DNA of 40,813 bases from DATHYU01 sp033722675 (GTDB lineage Bacteria > Actinomycetota > Acidimicrobiia > Spongiisociales > UBA11373): positions 1-40,813 of the forward strand of contig JAWVYO010000009.1 of NCBI GenBank assembly GCA_033722675.1, given 5' to 3'. Both the position numbers and the translations under genes were made by a program. The first letter of the stretch is position 1, and each line of letters begins with the position of its first letter. The notes beneath the pieces were generated by a model. It did not search any database, was not told the origin of the DNA, and saw only the letters and a program-made list of their open reading frames with translations. This document shows positions 35,621 through 40,813 of this stretch, piece after piece.

Positions 35621-37627
35621 TCAGGCGGCGCCCGGCGACAGGTCGACGCGCCGCAGCAACTGCGCATTGAGCGCCACGATGACGGTGGAGGCGCTCATGA
35701 GGAGGGCCCCGACGGCCGGGGGAAGCACGAAGCCGAGGGGGGCGGCGACGCCGGCGGCCAGGGGGATCGCGGCGACGTTGTACCCGGCGGCCCAGGCGAG
35801 GTTCTGGCGCATCTTGCGATAGGTGTGCTCCGACAGCCTCCGTACGGCGTCGACGGCGCGGGGGTCGTCGGAGGCGAGGACGATCCCAGCGGATTCGATC
35901 GCCACGTCCGTGCCGGCCCCGATGGCGATTCCCACGTCCGCACGGGCGAGTGCCGGCGCGTCGTTCACGCCGTCGCCGACCATGGCCACGACCCTGCCCT
36001 CGTCCTGGAGGCGGCCGACGACCACGTCCTTGTCCTCGGGGAGCACCTCGGCATGGACCTCGTCGATGCCGAGGTCGTCGGCCACCCGTTCCGCCACGGA
36101 TCGGGCGTCGCCGGTGATGAGCGAGACGGACACGCCGGCGTCGTGGAGGAGGTCGACCGCCTCGGCGGCCTCGGGACGGAGGGCGTCCTCGAGGGCGATC
36201 ACACCGACGACGCTTCCGTCCCGGACGACGGCCAGCACGGCGGCGCCCCGGTCCCGCCAGGCATCCGCGTCCTCGGCGAGGTCGGCGGGGATCTCGAGGG
36301 CGCGGGCCTCCAGCAGCTGCGGGCCGCCGACGGCGATCTCGGCACCCTCGACCGTCGCCTGGACGCCTCGCCCGGGGGTCGATGAGAAGTCGCTCGCTTC
36401 GGGGACGTCCAGGTCGGCGGCGCGGGCGACGATGGCGCGGGCGAGGGGGTGTTCGCTGTCGCCCTCGGCCGCAGCCGCCAGACGGAGGATCGTGTCGGCG
36501 TCGGTGCTCCCGATGGCCGCGACACCGGCGACCTCGTGTTCGCCGAGCGTGAGGGTGCCCGTCTTGTCGAAGAGCACGACGTCGACCTCGCGCATGCGTT
36601 CGACGGCCATCCGGTCGCGGACGAGGATCCCCTGGCGCGCCGACACGCCCGTCGCCAGTGCCACGACGAGGGGGATCGCCAGGCCGAGGGCGTGGGGGCA
36701 GGCGATCACGAGGACGGTGACCGTCCGTCCGATGGCCTGGGGCCCGTCGCCGACGACGAGCCAGACGGGCAGGGTGACCGCCGCGGCGCCGACCGCCACG
36801 TAGAACAGCACGGCCGCCGCCCGGTCGGCGAGACGCTGGGCCCGGGAACCAGATGCCTGCGCCTCTTCGACGAGCCGCTGGATGCCGGCCAGCGCCGTGT
36901 CGTCCCCGACCGCCGTGACCCGCACCCGGATGGCCGAGTCGGTGGCGACGGTCCCGGCGGCGACCTCGTCGCCCTCGCCCTTCGCCTCGGGCTTCGACTC
37001 ACCGGTGATCATCGACTCGTCCATGCCCGCCTCGCCGTCGACGATCACGCCGTCGGCGGGCACCCTCGAGCCCGGACGGACCAGGACCACCATGTCCGTC
37101 TCCAGGTCGGTGATCGGCACCGTGCGAGTGCCGCCGTCCTCCACCACCTCGGCGTCGTCGGGGAGCAGCTCGGCGAGGGCCTCGAGGGCGGACCTGGCTC
37201 GTCCCACGGCGGCCATCTCCTGCCAGTGCCCGAGGAGCATCACGACGATGAGCGCGGCCAGCTCCCACCAGAACTCGAGGTCGACGATCCCGAACTCGCC
37301 GAGCAGCGACGCCCCGAAGGCCGTGGTGATGGCGAGGGCGATGAGCGTCATCATGCCGGGGGAGCGGTCGGCGAGTTCGTCGCGCGCCCCCGCCAGGAAG
37401 GTCCAGCCGCCGTGGAGGAACACCACGGTGCCGAGGACCGGGGCGACCATGTCGTCGCCCGGGAAGGACGGGGGGCTGAACCCGAACCAGTCCTGGATCG
37501 TGGGGGAGGAGGCGAGGATCGGGACCGCGAGGACCAGGTGGATCCAGAACCGACGGCGGAAGACGGCGGCGTGGTCGTCGTGTCCGCCCCCGTGGTCGTC
37601 GCCGTGTCCGCTGTCGTGGGTGGTCAC
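35621..37627 (-). CDS. copB: Copper-type P1B ATPase with CPH motif (CopB-like)
   Basis: A heavy-metal P-type ATPase of 668 residues, likely exporting copper. The membrane metal-binding motif is Cys310-Pro-His312, the CPH form of the P1B-3/CopB group, not the usual CPC. There is no N-terminal HMA domain. Instead the first 20 or so residues are His-rich (THDSGHGDDHGGGHDDH), as in CopB proteins. The catalytic phosphorylated Asp354 lies in DKTGTLT, with TGES and GDGVNDAP also present. About eight membrane helices. The GTG at 37627 overlaps the ligD polymerase stop (GTGA), so it is the last gene of the split-LigD operon. Substrate specificity (Cu+ versus Cu2+ or Ag+) is not settled. Confidence 0.9.
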   Translation of the reverse strand: MTTHDSGHGDDHGGGHDDHAAVFRRRFWIHLVLAVPILASSPTIQDWFGFSPPSFPGDDMVAPVLGTVVFLHGGWTFLAGARDELADRSPGMMTLIALAITTAFGASLLGEFGIVDLEFWWELAALIVVMLLGHWQEMAAVGRARSALEALAELLPDDAEVVEDGGTRTVPITDLETDMVVLVRPGSRVPADGVIVDGEAGMDESMITGESKPEAKGEGDEVAAGTVATDSAIRVRVTAVGDDTALAGIQRLVEEAQASGSRAQRLADRAAAVLFYVAVGAAAVTLPVWLVVGDGPQAIGRTVTVLVIACPHALGLAIPLVVALATGVSARQGILVRDRMAVERMREVDVVLFDKTGTLTLGEHEVAGVAAIGSTDADTILRLAAAAEGDSEHPLARAIVARAADLDVPEASDFSSTPGRGVQATVEGAEIAVGGPQLLEARALEIPADLAEDADAWRDRGAAVLAVVRDGSVVGVIALEDALRPEAAEAVDLLHDAGVSVSLITGDARSVAERVADDLGIDEVHAEVLPEDKDVVVGRLQDEGRVVAMVGDGVNDAPALARADVGIAIGAGTDVAIESAGIVLASDDPRAVDAVRRLSEHTYRKMRQNLAWAAGYNVAAIPLAAGVAAPLGFVLPPAVGALLMSASTVIVALNAQLLRRVDLSPGAA

Positions 37628-38508
37628 TCGGCCCCTTCGAGGCGCCTCACGATGGTATCGAGGGCATGCCCGCGCCGGGCGATGTCGGCCCACGGGTCGT
37701 CCTTCTGGCCGAGCCGGCGGCGGAGCGACCCGAACGTGACCGACCCGGGGTCCGTCCGACCGAGCTCGTCCCACTCGATCGGCGTGGCCACCGGGGCCCC
37801 GGGGAGGGCGCGCAGCGAGTAGGGCGCGATGGCGGTCTGGCCGCGGGCATTGCGGAGATAGTCGACGAACACGCGTCCCTCCCGACGGTCCTTGCGCTGG
37901 GCGGTGGTGGCGATGTCGGGCAGACGCTCGGCGACGGAGTCGGCCATCCGCCGAGCGGCCGCACGGACGTCGTCGAAGGCCGCGGAGCGGTCCAGCGGCA
38001 CGACGACGTGGTACCCCGACGAACCGGTCGTCGTGAGGAGGGGGTCCACGTCGATCGACGCGAAGACGTCACGGATCTCCCGGGCGACCCGGCGGACGTC
38101 GTCGACGTCGCCGTCGTCGGGTGGGTCCAGGTCGAAGACCATCCGGTCCGGATGGTCGGGCCGGTCGGCCTGGGCCAGCCCGACGTGGAACTCGATCGTC
38201 CCCTGATCGACGAGGTACACGAGGGTGGGGGCGTCGTCGACGACCGGCTGGGTCATCGTTCCGCCCTCGATCGTCGTCTCCACCCGGCGGATCCACTCCG
38301 GGTAGTGATCGGAGGCCCGTTTCTGGAAGAATCCGTCGCCGTCGATGCCGTCGGGGAAGCGTCGGAGGGTGGCGGGCCGGTGGCGCAGGTGGGGCACCAT
38401 GACGTCCGCGAGGTCGCGGTGGTGCTCGGCCAGGTCGTGCTTCGAGATGCCGTCGAACAGCTCTTTGTCGGGATTCCCGATCTCGACGTCGCGTCCGTCC
38501 ACCCTCAT
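37624..38508 (-). CDS. LigD-type polymerase/primase domain protein (stand-alone)
   Basis: A protein of 294 residues equal to the polymerase (archaeo-eukaryotic primase-like) domain of LigD, which adds nucleotides at broken DNA ends during non-homologous end joining. The metal-binding pair is Asp126 and Asp128 in FDLDP. The SGYH motif is at residues 164-167. The third acidic residue is in FVDYLRNARGQT. The N-terminus has NPDKELFDG and VMVPHLRHRP. The ATG overlaps the stop of the ligase gene (ATGA), and the stop overlaps the copB start. Here the domain is its own protein instead of part of a fused LigD. Confidence 0.92.
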   Translation of the reverse strand: MRVDGRDVEIGNPDKELFDGISKHDLAEHHRDLADVMVPHLRHRPATLRRFPDGIDGDGFFQKRASDHYPEWIRRVETTIEGGTMTQPVVDDAPTLVYLVDQGTIEFHVGLAQADRPDHPDRMVFDLDPPDDGDVDDVRRVAREIRDVFASIDVDPLLTTTGSSGYHVVVPLDRSAAFDDVRAAARRMADSVAERLPDIATTAQRKDRREGRVFVDYLRNARGQTAIAPYSLRALPGAPVATPIEWDELGRTDPGSVTFGSLRRRLGQKDDPWADIARRGHALDTIVRRLEGAE

Positions 38509-39506
38509 GCGGGTCGCTCGCGGACGACGTCGGTGGGGTCCTTGTCGTGGCGGAGCCCGAGGAACCTCGGATGGCGGAGCCGCCCGGCGTCCGTCCACTC
38601 GGTGAAGCCGATCTCGGCGACGAGGTCCGGGTCCACCCAGTGGACCCCCTTCGTCGGCAGCCGGCCCCGGGCGAATGGCGGGTCGTCGCGTTCCAGGTCT
38701 CGCAGGCGATCGCCGAGGCGGTCCAGGGTGTCGTCGTCGTACCCCGTCCCGACCTTTCCGGCGTAGACGAGCTCGTCGTCGTCGTAGTGCCCGACGAGGA
38801 GGGCGCCGAAGCCGTGGCGCTCGCCCTGCGGTTCGGTGAAGCCACCGATCACCAGCTCCTGGCGGGCGACGCACTTGAACTTCAGCCATGAGCGGGAGCG
38901 TCCCTGCGTGTATGTCGCCGAGGCGTCCTTGGCGATCAGCCCCTCCCAGCCGCGCTCGCAGGCGTCGGCGAGGAACGACTCGCCGTCCTCATTGCGGTGG
39001 GGGGTGTATCGGAGCGGATCCCCGAAGTCGAGGGCCTCGCGCAGGAGCGACTTGCGGGTGCGCAGCGGCAGGCCGGTCGTGTCGTGACCGTCGAGATGCA
39101 GCACGTCGAAGACGTAGAAGAAGACGGCCACCCCGGTGGCCCGGGCGCGTTCGGGGTCGTCGATCCGCATGCGTTGCTGGAGCCGGCTGAAGCTCGTGAC
39201 CGACCCCGAGAAGGCCACCACCTCGCCGTCCACGACGAAGGCCTCCGGCGGCTGGCCGGCGAGGACCTCGGTGATCTCTGGGTACGTGTCGGTGCGGTCC
39301 TTGTCGTTCCGCGTCCGCAGCCGGACCTCGCCGCCGTTCCCGAAGGCGAGGAGCCGGACCCCGTCCAGCTTGCGTTCGTAGACCCAGCCGGGATCCGAGA
39401 AGGGATCGTCGACCAGCGTCGCGAGCATCGGCGAGATGTCGTGGGGGATCGAGGCCTCCTCGAGCAGGCTTCGCGCCTCGTCGTCGAGCGAGTCGATGGC
39501 GCTCAT
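38505..39506 (-). CDS. ATP-dependent DNA ligase, LigD ligase-domain type (stand-alone)
   Basis: An ATP-dependent ligase of 333 residues. The adenylated lysine is Lys46 in the motif KLDG (46-49). Other nucleotidyltransferase motifs are DGEVVAF (motif III), FYVFDVLHLDG (IIIa), GWEGLIAKD (IV) and WLKFKC (V). The C-terminal OB fold (LVVGHYDDDELVYAGKVGTG-like region and the end VEFTEWT-type motif) is complete. It overlaps the phosphoesterase stop at its ATG and the polymerase start at its end. This is the second DNA ligase in the window; the first (ligA) uses NAD+. Confidence 0.94.
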   Translation of the reverse strand: MSAIDSLDDEARSLLEEASIPHDISPMLATLVDDPFSDPGWVYERKLDGVRLLAFGNGGEVRLRTRNDKDRTDTYPEITEVLAGQPPEAFVVDGEVVAFSGSVTSFSRLQQRMRIDDPERARATGVAVFFYVFDVLHLDGHDTTGLPLRTRKSLLREALDFGDPLRYTPHRNEDGESFLADACERGWEGLIAKDASATYTQGRSRSWLKFKCVARQELVIGGFTEPQGERHGFGALLVGHYDDDELVYAGKVGTGYDDDTLDRLGDRLRDLERDDPPFARGRLPTKGVHWVDPDLVAEIGFTEWTDAGRLRHPRFLGLRHDKDPTDVVRERPA

Positions 39507-40096
39507 CCGTCGCCCGACTCGTCCTCGGCGATCTCCTCGATCGTCCGGCCGGACACCACCGACTCCGGCTCGGTGCTCGTGGGGTTCCGCCGGGCGTCGG
39601 CCTCGTCGTCGTCGGTCTTGACGAGCAGCCACCGGGCATCGTCGTCGTCGCCCGTCCTCGTGAAGGCGTAGCCCCCCGAGAGCTTTTCCCCGTCCAGACG
39701 CACCACGACGTGGCCCGACTCGATCGCCTCGGCGACGGGGATCTCGTCGCCGTCGTCGTCCGTGGTGGCGTTCTCGTAGGTGCCCCGGTCCCAGACCGAG
39801 ACGGTCCCGCCCCCGTACTCGTCCTCGGGGATCACGCCCTCGAAGTCGGCGTAGCCGAGGGGATGGTCCTCGGTGGGGATGGCCAGCCGCTGCTCCGACG
39901 GGTCGGTGGAGGGCCCCTTCGGGACCGCCCAGGACTTCAGCACGCCGTCGGCCTCGATCCGCACGTCGTAGTGGTGGCTGGACGCGTCGTGTTCCTGCAC
40001 CACGAAGCGCCGTCCGCCCGTGTCGCCGCCGTCGGCCCCGGGCTCGGGCGTCGCGTCGAGATCGCGTTTGCCCTCGTACTCGTCGAGATCGGCCAT
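39503..40096 (-). CDS. LigD-type 3'-phosphoesterase domain protein (stand-alone)
   Basis: A protein of 197 residues equal to the phosphoesterase domain of LigD, which removes 3'-phosphates and terminal ribonucleotides from DNA ends. Residues that match the Pseudomonas LigD active site in spacing are His36, His42, Asp44, Arg46, His78 and Tyr82, in QEHDASSHHYDVR and EDHPLGY. The remainder includes FEGVIPEDEYGGGTVSVWD. The acidic tail (RTIEEIAEDESGDG) is a linker-like end, as if once joined to the ligase domain. First gene of a four-gene operon. It has AGGAGG five bases before the ATG and a sigma-B/F-like promoter upstream. Confidence 0.93.
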   Translation of the reverse strand: MADLDEYEGKRDLDATPEPGADGGDTGGRRFVVQEHDASSHHYDVRIEADGVLKSWAVPKGPSTDPSEQRLAIPTEDHPLGYADFEGVIPEDEYGGGTVSVWDRGTYENATTDDDGDEIPVAEAIESGHVVVRLDGEKLSGGYAFTRTGDDDDARWLLVKTDDDEADARRNPTSTEPESVVSGRTIEEIAEDESGDG

Positions 40097-40121
40097 CCGG
40101 TCCTCCTGGTCACCGGCCCCG

Positions 40122-40148
40122 ATACCCCCGACGGGCTCGATCGAAACC
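40122..40148 (-). promoter_or_regulatory. Sigma-B/sigma-F-like promoter of the split-LigD/CopB operon
   Basis: On the minus strand GGTTTC (40148-40143), a spacer of 15 bases and GGGTAT (40127-40122) match the general-stress sigma consensus with no mismatch in either box. From the -10 to the ATG at 40096 are 25 bases, including AGGAGG at 40107-40102. It lies wholly in the 54-base gap after pgpA, so the operon does not depend on read-through. Confidence 0.65.
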
Positions 40149-40150
40149 GC

Positions 40151-40609
40151 TCACACGCCGAGGCCCGTCAGCCCCCATCCGATCGCCAGGCCGTACAGCC
40201 CGGCCACCACGTCGTCGGCCGTGACTCCGACCGTTCCGTGCAGTCCCTCGGCCGCCTCGACGCCGGGCAGCACCTTGAAGATGTCGGCGAGCCGGGCGAC
40301 CACGAGCGCCACGACCCAGGGGATGCCGCCGAGACCGACGAGGGCCACGAGTGTCCCCGCCGTCTCGTCCATGCACACCCACGCCGGGTCCTCGCCGTCC
40401 ACCGTGAAGGGACCTGCCGACCAGAGCGACGCGGCGATCGCCACCGCTGCAGCGACGAGACCGGTCCACCACGGGGCGTCGAGCGCCAGGAGCGATCCGC
40501 CGATCCCGGCGCCGAGGAGCGCGCCGAAGGTCCCGGCACCCTCGTCACGGCCGCGGACGAGCCGGGGCACGAACCCGAGGCCGAACGACGAGGCGATGAT
40601 CCGACGCAT
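40151..40609 (-). CDS. pgpA: Phosphatidylglycerophosphatase A (PgpA-like)
   Basis: A protein of 152 residues that would dephosphorylate phosphatidylglycerophosphate to phosphatidylglycerol in membrane lipid synthesis. Motifs include GTFGALLGA near the N-terminus, the acidic DPAWVCMDETAGTLVAL block, RLADIFKVLPGVEAAEGLHG and a C-terminal ADDVVAGLYG. Three to four hydrophobic helices. The ATG at 40609 is chosen over in-frame extensions because TACCCT lies seven bases upstream. It is divergent from a GNAT gene. Confidence 0.85.
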   Translation of the reverse strand: MRRIIASSFGLGFVPRLVRGRDEGAGTFGALLGAGIGGSLLALDAPWWTGLVAAAVAIAASLWSAGPFTVDGEDPAWVCMDETAGTLVALVGLGGIPWVVALVVARLADIFKVLPGVEAAEGLHGTVGVTADDVVAGLYGLAIGWGLTGLGV

Positions 40610-40616
40610 CCCGGGG

Positions 40617-40622
40617 AGGGTA
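40617..40622 (-). promoter_or_regulatory. -10 element for pgpA (leaderless type)
   Basis: On the minus strand TACCCT ends seven bases before the pgpA ATG at 40609. It is the same hexamer and spacing as at ppc. Confidence 0.5.
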
Positions 40623-40648
40623 TTCGACCGGGCGACACCGCCGGGGCC

Positions 40649-40654
40649 TACGAT
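40649..40654 (+). promoter_or_regulatory. -10 element for the 40664 gene (leaderless type)
   Basis: TACGAT ends nine bases before the ATG at 40664, with no ribosome binding site between. It is divergent from the pgpA -10, 26 bases away. Confidence 0.4.
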
Positions 40655-40663
40655 CCGGCTGCG

Positions 40664-40813
40664 ATGGACCTCCGTCCCTACGACCCCGAACGCGACTTCG
40701 ACGCCGTCGTCCGAACGTGGCGGGAGATCGGCTGGATCGACACGAGCGACGACCAGCGCGCCTCGCTGGGTCACTTTCTCGAGGTCGGGCACTCGGCGGT
40801 GGGCGTCGTGGAC
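40664..40813 (+). CDS. N-terminal part of a GNAT-family acetyltransferase (runs off window)
   Basis: Fifty codons are open to the window end. The start MDLRPYDPERDFDAVVRTWR followed by EIGWID resembles the first strand and helix of GNAT N-acetyltransferases of the Eis-like, sterol-carrier-linked type. The acetyl-CoA site is beyond the window, so the call is tentative. A TACGAT -10 nine bases upstream supports the ATG. Confidence 0.55.
   Translation, partial: MDLRPYDPERDFDAVVRTWREIGWIDTSDDQRASLGHFLEVGHSAVGVVD

Noticed and set aside
35609..35624. Terminator hairpin between serA and copB (TGAGGC...CGCTCA)
   Set aside because: Only about four bases can pair, and the match coincides with the two stop codons. 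Too weak to call.
37624..40096. Frameshifted fused LigD pseudogene
   Set aside because: Each of the three frames has its own ATG in an ATGA overlap and a full set of catalytic residues. The first also has a strong ribosome site. This looks like designed coupling and not decay.

Overview
This window is a very GC-rich (about 70%), gene-dense piece of a bacterial chromosome. It holds 37 complete protein genes and two cut by the window edges. No gene-free gap reaches 100 bases. The coding style is actinobacterial: many GTG starts, frequent ATGA or GTGA stop/start overlaps, and a TANNNT -10 hexamer placed 6-9 bases before the start codon (leaderless-type mRNA). A complete System I (Ccm) cytochrome c maturation operon, baeRF-type and DUF429 genes, and Ndh-2 together suggest an Acidimicrobiia-like actinobacterium. 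That placement is inference from gene content, because no rRNA or marker tree is available here. I see no mobile element, phage gene, CRISPR array, tRNA or rRNA.

Layout. 1-1620: 3' part of NAD-dependent DNA ligase ligA, overlapped at its stop by a convergent small membrane-anchored protein. 1713-5188: lysine/diaminopimelate operon dapC-dapD-dapE plus a DUF1697 gene. 5206-9090: hrpA-type DEAH helicase. 9092-10467, minus strand: a lipoprotein and a DUF429 protein. 10507-14346: gatC-gatA-gatB, the tRNA-dependent amidotransferase, with a coupled HAD phosphatase. 14351-15942, minus: a baeRF-type (archaeo-eukaryotic release factor-like) protein and a small lipoprotein. 15985-22269, minus: PEP carboxylase followed by hydantoinase/oxoprolinase A and B subunits. 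22329-24877: NAD-dependent epimerase, type II NADH dehydrogenase and a small ABM-like protein. 24903-31120, minus: nine-gene ccmABCDEF-ccmH-ccmI-ccmG operon in which every junction overlaps; ccmD encodes only 39 residues. 31198-35611: M1 aminopeptidase, a small membrane protein and serA. 35621-40096, minus: LigD split into three overlapping genes (phosphoesterase, ligase, polymerase), followed in the same operon by a CPH-type copper P-type ATPase. 40151-40609, minus: pgpA. 40664-end: start of a GNAT acetyltransferase.

Most of the content is housekeeping: lysine and serine synthesis, anaplerosis, Gln/Asn-tRNA amidation, respiratory chain and cytochrome c assembly. The more unusual material is regulatory and organisational. 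A sigma-B/sigma-F-like promoter (GGTTTC-N15-GGGTAT) precedes the split-LigD/copper-ATPase operon, and a near match with the same 15-base spacer (GGTATC-N15-GGGTAT) precedes the baeRF gene. A third, weaker copy precedes the neighbouring lipoprotein. This suggests a general-stress regulon joining DNA-break repair, copper export and ribosome rescue. A 41-base interrupted palindrome spans both divergent -10 boxes between ccmA and pepN. These are readings of the sequence by eye and have not been tested by any search or alignment.
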